The translations under genes and the position numbers were made by a program. Shown here piece by piece: positions 25,855 through 34,454 of a DNA stretch of 43,098 nucleotides. This stretch comes from an uncultured Lachnospiraceae bacterium (lineage in GTDB: Bacteria > Bacillota > Clostridia > Lachnospirales > Lachnospiraceae). The DNA is taken from positions 1 to 43,098 of the forward strand of contig CATKXY010000022.1 in the NCBI GenBank assembly GCA_949840915.1, read 5' to 3'. Positions within the stretch are counted from its first letter, which is position 1, and every line of letters starts with the position of its first letter. The notes under the pieces are model-generated. The model saw only the letters and a list, made by a program, of their open reading frames with translations. It had not been told where the DNA came from and searched no databases.

Positions 25855-28800
25855 ATGGCATTTACCCATCTTCATGTCCACACGGAATATTCGCTTCTGG
25901 ACGGTTCCAACAAAATTAAAGATTATGTTCGCCGCGTGAAGGAGCTGGGGATGGATTCGGCGGCTATCACAGACCACGGGGTGATGTACGGTGTGATCGA
26001 CTTTTATCGGGCAGCCAGGGCTGAGGGGATCAAGCCTATTTTGGGCTGTGAGATCTATGTGGCGCCCAACTCCCGTTTTGACAAGGAGCTCACCGGCGGG
26101 GAGGACAGGTATTATCATCTGGTGCTGCTGGCCGAGAACAATACGGGTTATGCCAATCTGATGAAGATCGTCAGTAAGGGTTTTACGGAAGGATATTATT
26201 ATAAGCCCCGGGTGGATATGGAGGTTCTGAACCGGTACCATGAAGGTATCATCGCAACCTCAGCCTGTCTGGCGGGGGAGGTGCAGCGCTGTATCTCGAA
26301 AGGACAGCCTGACGAGGCCAGGAAGGCGGCCCGGAAGTATGAAGCCTGCTTTGGCAAGGGGAATTACTTTCTGGAGCTGCAGGATCACGGCATACCGGAG
26401 CAGCGCACGGTGAATATGGAGCTCATGCGCATGAGCAAAGAGCTGGACATTCCGCTGGTGGCCACCAACGATGTGCATTATACCTATGCGGAGGATGCGG
26501 ATTCCCATGATATCCTGCTCTGCCTGCAGACCAACAAGAAGCTGGCGGACGAGGACCGTATGCGCTATGAGGGCGGTCAGTATTTTGTGAAGAGCGAGGA
26601 GGAGATGAAAGGGCTTTTCCCCTATGCGTGGGAGGCGGTGGAGAACACGCAGCGCATCGCGGACCGCTGTAATGTGGAGATTGAGTTTGGCGTGACGAAG
26701 CTCCCTCATTTTGAGGTGCCGGAGGGGTTTGACCCGTGGACCTATCTCAATCATTTGTGCCGTGAGGGACTGGCGCAGCGTTACGGTATACAGAGGGAGG
26801 ACGGGACGTGGACGGATCCGGGGGAACAGCCCGCGGGGGACACGGGACAGACTCTGTCTGAGCGGCTGGACTATGAGCTGGACGTCATCCGGCGCATGGG
26901 ATATGTGGATTACTTTTTGATCGTATGGGATTTTATTAATTACGCGAAGCAGAATGATATTCCGGTGGGGCCGGGGCGCGGCTCGGCGGCGGGCAGTATT
27001 GTATCCTATTGTCTGAAGATCACGGATATCGATCCGATCCGATATAGTCTGCTGTTTGAGCGCTTTCTGAATCCGGAGCGTGTGACCATGCCGGATATTG
27101 ATATTGATTTCTGCTTTGAGCGCAGGCAGGAGGTTATCGACTATGTGAGCCGCAAGTACGGCGCGGAGAAGGTGGTGCAGATTGTCACCTTCGGTACGCT
27201 GCAGGCCAAGGGCGTGATCCGGGATGTGGGGCGCGTCATGAACCTGCCCTATCAGCTCTGCGATTCTCTGGCAAAGATGGTGCCGTGGGAGCTGAATATC
27301 ACGCTGGACAAGGCTCTGGAGAAGAATCCGGAGCTCAGAAAGCTCTATCAGGAGGATGAGCAGGTAAAGTATCTGATCAATATGTGCAGGCGGCTGGAGG
27401 GGCTGCCCAGACATTCTTCCATGCATGCGGCGGGTGTGGTCATTTGTCCCGAGGCGGCGGATGAGTTTGTGCCGCTCTCCCGTGGCAGCGACGGTTCCGT
27501 CACCACCCAGTTTACCATGACGACATTGGAGGAGCTGGGGCTCTTAAAGATGGATTTCCTGGGACTGCGCACGTTGACGGTGATCCACGACGCGGTGAAT
27601 TTTGTGGAGAAGAGCACGGGCGGGCGGCTGTGCATGGACGAGATCGACTATGATGACAAGGATGTGCTGGCATCCATAGGATCCGGCAGGACAGAGGGGA
27701 TCTTCCAGCTTGAGAGTGCGGGCATGAAGAACTTCATGAAGGAGCTGCGGCCCCAGAACCTGGAGGATATCATTGCGGGCATTTCCCTGTACCGTCCCGG
27801 TCCCATGGATTTTATCCCAAAGTATATCAAGGGCAAGAATAATCATGCGGATGTTACCTATTCCTGCCCTCAGCTGGAGCCGATCTTAAAGCCTACCTAC
27901 GGATGTATCGTCTATCAGGAGCAGGTCATGCAGATCGTGCGTGATCTGGGCGGCTATACGCTGGGCCGGAGCGACCTGGTCCGCCGTGCCATGAGCAAGA
28001 AAAAGCAGTCAGTTATGGAGAAGGAGCGGGCCAATTTTATCTATGGCAATGCGGAGGAGGGTGTGCCCGGTTGTCTTGCAAATAACATCAGCGAGCGGGT
28101 GGCGGGGCAGATCTATGACGATATGATGGATTTTGCCAAGTACGCTTTTAACAAGTCCCACGCTGCCTGCTATGCGGTGGTGGCTTATCAGACGGCTTGG
28201 CTGAAGTATTATCATCCGGTGGAGTTCATGGCGGCGCTGCTGACCTCTGTCATCGATAACAGCAAGAAGGTTTCGGAGTACATTCTGACCTGCCGCAGCA
28301 TGGGCATTACGCTGCTTCCCCCGGATATCAATCAGGGCGAGGCGGGATTTTCCGTGTCAGGCAATCATATCCGTTATGCCCTGACTGCCATAAAGGGCGT
28401 GGGGCGTCCGGTGATCGACAGCATCGTGGAGGAGCGAAAGGAGCGGGGCCCCTTTACCAATCTGAAGGATTTTATCACACGGCTTGCCCAGACGGAGGTG
28501 AATAAGCGCACCATCGAGAGCTTTATCAAGGCGGGAGCGCTGGACAGCTTAAACGGCACCCGCAAACAGTTTATGAGTGTGTATGTGCAGATTCTGGATC
28601 ACATTACCAGAGACCGGAAAAATAATCTGGCGGGCCAGTTGTCCCTGTTCGATATAGCGGATGAGGAACAGAAGGAAGAGTTTGACCTGCATATGCCCGA
28701 TGTGGGAGAATATCCCAAGGAGATGATGCTGGCCTTTGAGAAGGAGGTGCTCGGTATCTATGTCAGCGGGCATCCCATGGAGGAGTATCAGGAGCTGTGG

Positions 28801-29487
28801 CAGCGCTTTGTGACCAAAAACACCAATGATTTTGCCCTGGACGAGGAGACGGGGACGGCGCGTGTGCCGGATCAGGCCAGAGTGACCCTTGGCGGTATGA
28901 TTGCGGGCAAGACTGTCAAATATACTAAAAACGATAAGATGATGGCCTTTATCACACTGGAGGATCTGGTGGGCAGCGTGGAGGTCGTGGTGTTTCCCAG
29001 AGATTATGAGCGCTATGCAGCCATGCTCTCAGAGGATGAGAAGGTCTTTATCCGCGGCAGGGCCTCCGTGGAGGAGGACAAGGACGGCAAGCTGATCTGC
29101 GAGGAGGTGAAAACCTTTGCAGAGGTGGAGCTGAACGGCTGGAGCAGACAGGAGAAGCAAAGATATACGGGCGGACAGACCGGAGGTACACAGAGGGCAG
29201 AGGTTCGGCAGCAGAGGGCTGAGCGGCAAGCTCCGGCGTCTGTGGTGAATAAGATGCCGGCCGGCCTCTGGATCCGGTTTGAGGACGCGCAGTCCTATCA
29301 GGCACGCAGGGAGGAACTTCTCTCCGCAATCGCGGATTCTGACGGCAATGACGATGTGGTGGTGTATTTGAAAAATACCCGTGAGGTAAAGGTTCTGCCC
29401 CCCAATCTGCGGGTAAATGCCGGGGAAGCGCTGCAGAGCAGGCTGAAGGCGATTTTTGGCGACGGGAATATCGGCATTAAGGGATAG
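25855..29487 (+). CDS. dnaE: DNA polymerase III alpha subunit (DnaE type)
   Basis: A 1,210-residue replicative polymerase with AGGGAGAG ahead of the ATG. The N-terminal PHP domain begins FTHLHVHTEYSLLDG, with metal-binding-type histidines at 5, 7 and 9. The palm carries PDIDIDF with Asp414 and Asp416, matching the two catalytic aspartates of C-family polymerases. Next come GRGSAAGS, the fingers and beta-binding region, then an OB-fold near residues 1000-1080 (VTLGGMIAGKT). The C-terminal 130 residues include a Gln/Arg-rich linker. There is no 3'-5' exonuclease insertion, so this is DnaE rather than PolC; Clostridia usually have both. It has its own promoter. Confidence 0.95.
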   Translation: MAFTHLHVHTEYSLLDGSNKIKDYVRRVKELGMDSAAITDHGVMYGVIDFYRAARAEGIKPILGCEIYVAPNSRFDKELTGGEDRYYHLVLLAENNTGYANLMKIVSKGFTEGYYYKPRVDMEVLNRYHEGIIATSACLAGEVQRCISKGQPDEARKAARKYEACFGKGNYFLELQDHGIPEQRTVNMELMRMSKELDIPLVATNDVHYTYAEDADSHDILLCLQTNKKLADEDRMRYEGGQYFVKSEEEMKGLFPYAWEAVENTQRIADRCNVEIEFGVTKLPHFEVPEGFDPWTYLNHLCREGLAQRYGIQREDGTWTDPGEQPAGDTGQTLSERLDYELDVIRRMGYVDYFLIVWDFINYAKQNDIPVGPGRGSAAGSIVSYCLKITDIDPIRYSLLFERFLNPERVTMPDIDIDFCFERRQEVIDYVSRKYGAEKVVQIVTFGTLQAKGVIRDVGRVMNLPYQLCDSLAKMVPWELNITLDKALEKNPELRKLYQEDEQVKYLINMCRRLEGLPRHSSMHAAGVVICPEAADEFVPLSRGSDGSVTTQFTMTTLEELGLLKMDFLGLRTLTVIHDAVNFVEKSTGGRLCMDEIDYDDKDVLASIGSGRTEGIFQLESAGMKNFMKELRPQNLEDIIAGISLYRPGPMDFIPKYIKGKNNHADVTYSCPQLEPILKPTYGCIVYQEQVMQIVRDLGGYTLGRSDLVRRAMSKKKQSVMEKERANFIYGNAEEGVPGCLANNISERVAGQIYDDMMDFAKYAFNKSHAACYAVVAYQTAWLKYYHPVEFMAALLTSVIDNSKKVSEYILTCRSMGITLLPPDINQGEAGFSVSGNHIRYALTAIKGVGRPVIDSIVEERKERGPFTNLKDFITRLAQTEVNKRTIESFIKAGALDSLNGTRKQFMSVYVQILDHITRDRKNNLAGQLSLFDIADEEQKEEFDLHMPDVGEYPKEMMLAFEKEVLGIYVSGHPMEEYQELWQRFVTKNTNDFALDEETGTARVPDQARVTLGGMIAGKTVKYTKNDKMMAFITLEDLVGSVEVVVFPRDYERYAAMLSEDEKVFIRGRASVEEDKDGKLICEEVKTFAEVELNGWSRQEKQRYTGGQTGGTQRAEVRQQRAERQAPASVVNKMPAGLWIRFEDAQSYQARREELLSAIADSDGNDDVVVYLKNTREVKVLPPNLRVNAGEALQSRLKAIFGDGNIGIKG

Positions 29488-29526
29488 AGGAAAGCGTTAA
29501 AGTAATAACAATTTATGTAAAATCTA

Positions 29527-29555
29527 TTGAAAACAGCCATAAATTGGATTAAAAT
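29527..29555 (+). promoter_or_regulatory. Promoter of pfkA
   Basis: TTGAAA (29527-29532) and TAAAAT (29550-29555) are separated by 17 bases, about 70 bases before the pfkA start. Confidence 0.65.
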
Positions 29556-29623
29556 AGGTAAAGATTGTTTGTGAATGAAGATCACTATTCAGTTAGGATC
29601 ACTATTTGGTTGGAGGTAGCGTC

Positions 29624-30598
29624 ATGGCAAAGGAGATTAAGACGATCGGAGTTTTGACAAGCGGTGGAGATGCACCCGGCATGAATGCAGCCATCCGCGC
29701 CGTAGTGCGCACATCTATCGCGCGCGGTATGAAGGTAAAGGGTATCAAGAAGGGGTATCAGGGACTTTTGAATGAAGAGATCATAGATATGGAGGCCAAG
29801 GATGTCTCGGATATTATCCAGAGAGGCGGCACGGTTCTGGGTACAGCCAGATGTATGGAGTTTAAGACGCCGGAGGGACAGAAGAAGGGAGCCGATATCT
29901 GTAAGAAGCATGGTATCGACGGTATCGTAGTGATCGGAGGAGACGGTTCCTATCGAGGGGCGCAGGCGCTGTCGAGACAGGGTATCAATACCATCGGACT
30001 CCCCGGTACCATCGATCTGGACATTGCATGTACTGAGTACACCATCGGATTTGATACCGCCGTGAATACTGCCATGCAGGCCATCGATAAAGTAAAGGAC
30101 ACATCCTCTTCCCATGAGCGCTGCAGCATTATTGAGGTTATGGGCCGCAATGCGGGTTATATTGCGCTGTGGTGCGGAATCGCCAACGGTGCGGAGGACA
30201 TTCTGCTGCCCGAGAAATATGATTTTGACGAGCAGAATATCATCAACAATATTATTGCAAACCGCAGAAAGGGTAAGACCCACCACATTATCATCAACGC
30301 GGAGGGAATCGGACATTCCGTATCCATGGCAAGGCGTGTGGAGGCAGCCACCGGCATTGAGACCAGAGCCACCATTCTCGGTTACATGCAGCGTGGGGGC
30401 AGCCCTACGGCCAAGGACCGTTATTATGCATCGATTATGGGAGCTTATGCAGTGGATATTCTGCGTCAGGGCAAAACCAACCGGGTTGTGGGCTACAGCC
30501 GCGGGGAGTTTGTGGACTATGACATTGAGGAAGCGCTGAACATGGTGAAGGGCATCAAGGAAAAGGAGTTCGAGGTGGCCTATCTTCTCTCTGTCTGA
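29624..30598 (+). CDS. pfkA: ATP-dependent 6-phosphofructokinase
   Basis: The start at 29624 follows TTGGAGG; 324 residues. It phosphorylates fructose-6-phosphate, the committed step of glycolysis. Motifs are TSGGDAPGMNAAIRA near the N terminus, GGDGSYRGA, and the catalytic loop PGTIDLDI. The Gly in GGDGS and the Gly in PGTID indicate ATP rather than pyrophosphate as donor, since pyrophosphate enzymes have Asp and Lys at these sites. TIDLD in place of the Bacillus TIDND is, as far as I recall, common in Clostridia. The gene has its own promoter and terminator. Confidence 0.96.
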   Translation: MAKEIKTIGVLTSGGDAPGMNAAIRAVVRTSIARGMKVKGIKKGYQGLLNEEIIDMEAKDVSDIIQRGGTVLGTARCMEFKTPEGQKKGADICKKHGIDGIVVIGGDGSYRGAQALSRQGINTIGLPGTIDLDIACTEYTIGFDTAVNTAMQAIDKVKDTSSSHERCSIIEVMGRNAGYIALWCGIANGAEDILLPEKYDFDEQNIINNIIANRRKGKTHHIIINAEGIGHSVSMARRVEAATGIETRATILGYMQRGGSPTAKDRYYASIMGAYAVDILRQGKTNRVVGYSRGEFVDYDIEEALNMVKGIKEKEFEVAYLLSV

Positions 30599-30655
30599 TA
30601 TAAAACCGGATATTGCAAAATTTTGGATTCAGTGACGCGACTGGCCAATATTCAC

Positions 30656-30694
30656 AAAACGGGCGCCGGATGCAGTGGCAGGGCAGCCCGTTTT
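30656..30694 (+). terminator. Terminator of pfkA
   Basis: AAAACGGGC (30656-30664) pairs perfectly with GCCCGTTTT (30686-30694), leaving a 21-base loop region that can fold further. Confidence 0.75.
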
Positions 30695-30804
30695 GTCTGT
30701 ATTGACCGGCCGCCGGATCAGAAAAGCGCCGGGTGCAATGAGAGGCGCAGTGGATTTAATAACGAGTGATATATAATGTGGCAGGTGACGGAGAGGAGAA
30801 AGGC

Positions 30805-31626
30805 ATGATCAGCAGTCCCGCAAATTCGCGTATCAAGCAGGTGGTACAATGGCAGACCAAGCCAAAAGAGCGGCAGAGAGATCGGGTTTTCGTTGTGGAA
30901 GGACTGAAAATGTATCGGGAGGCTCCTGAGGAGCGGATCCGGGAGGTCTATGGCTCCACGGAGTTTCTGGAGCGGCTGCGGAGACAGCCGGACAGCTCTG
31001 CTGCGGACAAGCTGGCCCGTACGGGCTATGAGGAGGTTACGGGGGAGGTTTTCGCAAAGCTGTCTGACACCCGGACACCTCAGGGCATCTTGGCTGTGGT
31101 GGAGCAGCCCGGGTACGAGTTAAATCAACTTTTACTACAGAAGAATCCGTTGTTTCTGCTGCTGGAGAACCTGCAGGATCCGGGCAATCTGGGAACCATA
31201 CTGCGAACCGGGGAGGGAGCTGGGATAACAGCTGTTATTATGAGCGCTTCCACTGTGGATATCTTTAATCCTAAGGTGATCCGCTCCACGATGGGTTCCA
31301 TTTACAGAGTGCCTTTTCTGTATGAGGAGAATCTGCAGACGACAGTGGAGCGACTGCATGCGGCCGGTGTGAAGACGTATGCTGCCCATCTTCAGGGTGA
31401 TACCTATTATGACGGTCTTACGTTCAGAGGGCCGACTGCATTTCTGATCGGCAATGAGGCGAATGGTCTGAGCGAGGCGCTTACAGCCAGGGCATCGGCG
31501 CGTATTAAGATACCCATGGAGGGTCAGGTGGAATCTCTCAACGCCGGGGTAGCCGCCGCATTGTTGATGTATGAGGCTCACAGACAGCGGAACAGAGCGG
31601 ATAGTCAGGATGTCTGTGCAGGCTGA
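30805..31626 (+). CDS. TrmH/SpoU-family RNA 2'-O-ribose methyltransferase
   Basis: The start at 30805 follows GAGGAGAAAGG; 273 residues. An N-terminal substrate-binding domain (about 1-100) precedes a SPOUT-fold domain with the three SpoU motifs: ENLQDPGNLGTILRT, FLIGNEANGLS, and IPMEGQVESLNAGVAAALLMYE (in part). It should methylate a ribose in rRNA or tRNA using S-adenosylmethionine; the exact nucleotide cannot be read from sequence. A TATAAT lies at 30772-30777 but has no good -35. The proC gene follows 36 bases later. Confidence 0.9.
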   Translation: MISSPANSRIKQVVQWQTKPKERQRDRVFVVEGLKMYREAPEERIREVYGSTEFLERLRRQPDSSAADKLARTGYEEVTGEVFAKLSDTRTPQGILAVVEQPGYELNQLLLQKNPLFLLLENLQDPGNLGTILRTGEGAGITAVIMSASTVDIFNPKVIRSTMGSIYRVPFLYEENLQTTVERLHAAGVKTYAAHLQGDTYYDGLTFRGPTAFLIGNEANGLSEALTARASARIKIPMEGQVESLNAGVAAALLMYEAHRQRNRADSQDVCAG

Positions 31627-31662
31627 CAAGCGGTATGAGAATCCGCCATGAAAGGAGAAAAC

Positions 31663-32460
31663 ATGAAACTAGGATTTATCGGACTTGGAAATATGGCTTC
31701 GGCTATGATCGGAGGTATACTCGGAAAACAGGCGGCATCAGCGGAGAATATCATCGGAAAAGCACGCACCAAAGATACGGAACATAGAATTAAAGAAAGA
31801 TTTAATATTGAGATAGCGGATAGCAATGCACAGGCTGCCGCCCGTTCAGATATTCTGTTCCTGGCGGTGAAACCGATTTTTTTTCCCGAGGTGATCGCAG
31901 AGATCAGAGATGCGCTGCGTCCCGGGACGATGATCGTCAGTATCGCCGCAGGCCGTACGCTGGATTATCTGAAGAATGCTTTCGGAAGAGAGGACTGTAA
32001 ATTTATTCGCTGTATGCCCAACACGCCCGCTCTGGTATTGGAGGGCTGCACGGGAGTCTGTGCAGATGAGCATGTGACAGACGAAGAGTTAAAACAGGTT
32101 TTAGCTCTTTTGGGCGCTTTTGGCAGAGCCGATGTGGTGCCTGAGAGACTGATGGATGTAGTGGTGGGAGTATCCGGCAGTGCGCCGGCGTATGTGTTTC
32201 TGTTTTTGGAGGCCATGGCGGATGAGGCTGTGGCAGAGGGAATGCCCCGTAAACAGGCTTATGAATTTGCGGCACAGGCTGTGCTGGGCAGTGCAAGGAT
32301 GCTGCTGGAGACGGGGAAGCATCCCGGGGAGCTCAAGGATATGGTCTGTTCCCCCGGCGGCACAACGATCCGGGCCGTGAAGGTTTTGGAGGAAAAAGGT
32401 CTGCGGGCCGCAGTGATGGACGCCATGGAAGCTTGTATTGAAAAGTCCCGCACAATGTGA
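31663..32460 (+). CDS. proC: Pyrroline-5-carboxylate reductase
   Basis: A 265-residue enzyme with AAAGGAG before the ATG. It reduces pyrroline-5-carboxylate to proline with NAD(P)H. The N-terminal Rossmann motif is GFIGLGNMASAMIGG. CMPNTPALVLEG and the C-terminal signature MVCSPGGTTI with a nearby VLEEKG are characteristic of ProC. It probably shares a transcript with the TrmH-family gene. Confidence 0.94.
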   Translation: MKLGFIGLGNMASAMIGGILGKQAASAENIIGKARTKDTEHRIKERFNIEIADSNAQAAARSDILFLAVKPIFFPEVIAEIRDALRPGTMIVSIAAGRTLDYLKNAFGREDCKFIRCMPNTPALVLEGCTGVCADEHVTDEELKQVLALLGAFGRADVVPERLMDVVVGVSGSAPAYVFLFLEAMADEAVAEGMPRKQAYEFAAQAVLGSARMLLETGKHPGELKDMVCSPGGTTIRAVKVLEEKGLRAAVMDAMEACIEKSRTM

Positions 32461-32473
32461 AAAGCGCGAAGTG

Positions 32474-32518
32474 TGTAAGGGCGTGCAAAGTATGTAAGTG
32501 TGTGTAATAATATGTAAA
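32474..32518 (+). promoter_or_regulatory. Five helically phased TGTAA-type half-sites upstream of the SleB-like gene
   Basis: TGTAAG (32474), TGCAAA (32484), TGTAAG (32493), TGTAAT (32503) and TGTAAA (32513) occur with starts 9-10 bases apart, so they lie on one face of the helix. The array ends 11 bases before the -35 box. Direct repeats at this period are how OmpR-family response regulators bind. The hexamers resemble the WalR half-site TGTWAH, but the spacing is N3-N4 instead of N5. Confidence 0.5.
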
Positions 32519-32529
32519 ATGTCTCATGC

Positions 32530-32558
32530 TTGACAAATGTGATATGTTCTGCTATTAT
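32530..32558 (+). promoter_or_regulatory. Promoter of the SleB-like hydrolase gene
   Basis: A consensus TTGACA (32530-32535) and TATTAT (32553-32558) are separated by 17 bases. The leader to the start codon is about 90 bases. Confidence 0.8.
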
Positions 32559-32654
32559 TTATAAAAATCTTAACAATTTTAATAATTTTGTAACAAGTTG
32601 TATTTATTTTGTATCGTTTATAAAATTATAGTTCAAATTTGTTGGAGGTAAGAA

Positions 32655-33713
32655 ATGGCAGAAAGCAGAAAGCTGTGCCGCATCCTGACGAGCCTTGTTC
32701 TGGCTGTCTTTACAGTGATGCTCACAGACATTACCGCAGAAGCTGGCAGCAACGGAAGTTATTTGGACGAGGTCAACGGCGGTGTAGCCGCGATCCTGGA
32801 GTCCAATGTTATTATCAGATCTGAATCGGAAGCCGACATGAGAGCTTTGAGTGAAGAGGAGCAGACGGGCATAGTCATGGCAAATGTCAGGGACGCTCTC
32901 AATGTGCGGAGTGATGCCAGCGAGGATTCAGATAAAGTCGGAAAATTGTATAAGGATTGCGGAGGCACTATAATAGAAAGAAAGGATGGCTGGACGCGGC
33001 TTCAGTCGGGCAATGTGATTGGCTGGGCGTCCGACGATTACCTGCTCTTTGGCGAGGAGGCGGAAGCTTTGGCCAATGATGTGGGTAAGCTGATCGCTAC
33101 CATTGATACGGATATCCTGCGCGTGCGCAAGGATCCGGACACGGAGGCGGAGGTTTACGGTCTTCTGCCCAAGGGCGAGATTGTGGATGTGCTGGACGAC
33201 GGAGCCGGGGAATGGGTCTGTATCGACTATGAGGGCGAGGACGGTTATGTGTCCGCAGAGTTTGTAGATGTGAATTTCCTGGTGGATACCGGCGAGACTC
33301 TCGATGAGATCAAGGCCAGGGAGGAGGCGGAGCGCGAGGCAAAGCGTCATGTCAATTACGGTGAATTCACCACAGATGCCGATACCACACTGCTTCTGGC
33401 GGCACTGATTTATTGTGAGGCCGGCGGCGAGAGCTATGAGGGACAGCTGGCTGTGGGCGCGGTGGTGATGAACCGCGTGCGAAGCGGCGCATACCCTGAC
33501 AGTATCCACGGCGTTATCTATGCTTCCGGACAGTTTACGCCCGCGTTAAACGGTAAGGTGAACGCGAGATACGAGTCGGGAAATATTCCCGAGAGCTGCA
33601 AGAAGGCTGCGGAGGAAGCGCTCTCCGGTGTGTCCAATGTGGGCGACTGCACACATTTCCGCCGCAACAACGGCCGGGAAGGCATTGTCATCGGAAATCA
33701 TGTATTTTATTAA
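32655..33713 (+). CDS. Secreted SleB-like cell-wall hydrolase with two SH3 domains
   Basis: A 352-residue protein; TTGGAGGT precedes the ATG. Residues 1-32 form a signal peptide. Two bacterial SH3-like domains follow: the first from about residue 76 (VRDALNVRSDASEDSDKVG), the second from about 150 (TDILRVRKDPDTEAEVYGLL). After a charged Glu/Lys-rich linker, the C-terminal 115 residues form a Hydrolase_2/SleB domain: LAALIYCEAGGES with the likely catalytic Glu255, GAVVMNRVRSG, and GDCTHFRRNNG at the end. SleB-type enzymes are spore-cortex lytic transglycosylases; relatives with SH3 domains also act on vegetative wall. A strong promoter and phased repeats upstream suggest regulated expression. 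Confidence 0.9.
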   Translation: MAESRKLCRILTSLVLAVFTVMLTDITAEAGSNGSYLDEVNGGVAAILESNVIIRSESEADMRALSEEEQTGIVMANVRDALNVRSDASEDSDKVGKLYKDCGGTIIERKDGWTRLQSGNVIGWASDDYLLFGEEAEALANDVGKLIATIDTDILRVRKDPDTEAEVYGLLPKGEIVDVLDDGAGEWVCIDYEGEDGYVSAEFVDVNFLVDTGETLDEIKAREEAEREAKRHVNYGEFTTDADTTLLLAALIYCEAGGESYEGQLAVGAVVMNRVRSGAYPDSIHGVIYASGQFTPALNGKVNARYESGNIPESCKKAAEEALSGVSNVGDCTHFRRNNGREGIVIGNHVFY

Positions 33714-33770
33714 AAACAGTTCTGTAGATTCGATATCCGAATCAGGAACCGGGATGATCTGAAATTTTGC

Positions 33771-33805
33771 GACAGGGCGGCATAGGGTATGCCGTCCTGT
33801 CTTTT
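33771..33805 (+). terminator. Terminator of the SleB-like gene
   Basis: A 13-base stem (33771-33783 with 33789-33801) has one G-T wobble and a five-base loop and is followed by TTTT. Confidence 0.9.
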
Positions 33806-33848
33806 GGTTAAGAATATGATGCAGGAGTGATAACTGCAAAGAAATACA

Positions 33849-33877
33849 TTGCCCGCCGGGGCTTTTTGTAGTAAACT
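33849..33877 (+). promoter_or_regulatory. Putative promoter of the NfeD-SPFH unit
   Basis: TTGCCC (33849-33854) and TAAACT (33872-33877) are separated by 17 bases, 30 bases before the NfeD start. Confidence 0.45.
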
Positions 33878-33907
33878 GAAATCACCGCAGGAAAGGGGAT
33901 GATATGA

Positions 33908-34399
33908 ATGAGTGAAATGATGATTGTCTGGCTGGTGATCCTGATCGTGGCAATAGGAATCGAGGTGGGTACGCTGGGACTTACCAGCATCTGGTTTGCC
34001 GGCGGCGCTTTGACAGCCGTGATCGCGGCGGCCTTTTCACTGCCGATCTGGCTGCAGGTTATGCTTTTTCTGACAGTGTCCCTGCTGCTGATGGTATTTA
34101 CAAGACCTATCGCCGTGAAATACTTTAATAAAGACAGAGTGCGTACAAATGTGGAGAGTATGATAGGCCGGCAGGCTATTGTGATCAGCGAGATTGACAA
34201 TCTGCAGGGCATCGGACAGGTGACGGTGGGCGGTCAGGAGTGGAGCGCAAGGAGTGAGGATGACGGGCAGCGCATGTCAGTGGGCACAGTGGTGACAGTG
34301 GCTGCAGTCAGCGGCGTCAAGCTGATCGTGCGGGAGGACCCGCAGATGCGGAAACTGGCAGATAAACCGAACACAGGCGCAGATCAGACAACAAATTAA
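33908..34399 (+). CDS. NfeD-family membrane protein (short type)
   Basis: A 163-residue protein. The ATG at 33908 follows AAAGGGG with proper spacing; another ATG four bases earlier is out of frame. The N-terminal half has two to three membrane helices (MIVWLVILIVAIGIEVGT and a second pair near residues 35-70). The C-terminal 80 residues form a soluble OB-fold-like NfeD domain. Short NfeD proteins accompany SPFH/stomatin proteins in many bacteria and form membrane microdomain assemblies. The SPFH gene begins 55 bases downstream. Confidence 0.9.
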   Translation: MSEMMIVWLVILIVAIGIEVGTLGLTSIWFAGGALTAVIAAAFSLPIWLQVMLFLTVSLLLMVFTRPIAVKYFNKDRVRTNVESMIGRQAIVISEIDNLQGIGQVTVGGQEWSARSEDDGQRMSVGTVVTVAAVSGVKLIVREDPQMRKLADKPNTGADQTTN

Positions 34400-34454
34400 C
34401 CGATTATCTAAACATGTGAGCGCGGCACAGTTACCGTGCAGAAAGAGGTGTTGT

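Noticed and set aside
26260..27426. 388-codon minus-strand frame opposite dnaE
   Set aside because: It lies wholly inside dnaE opposite conserved polymerase motifs and has no family features.
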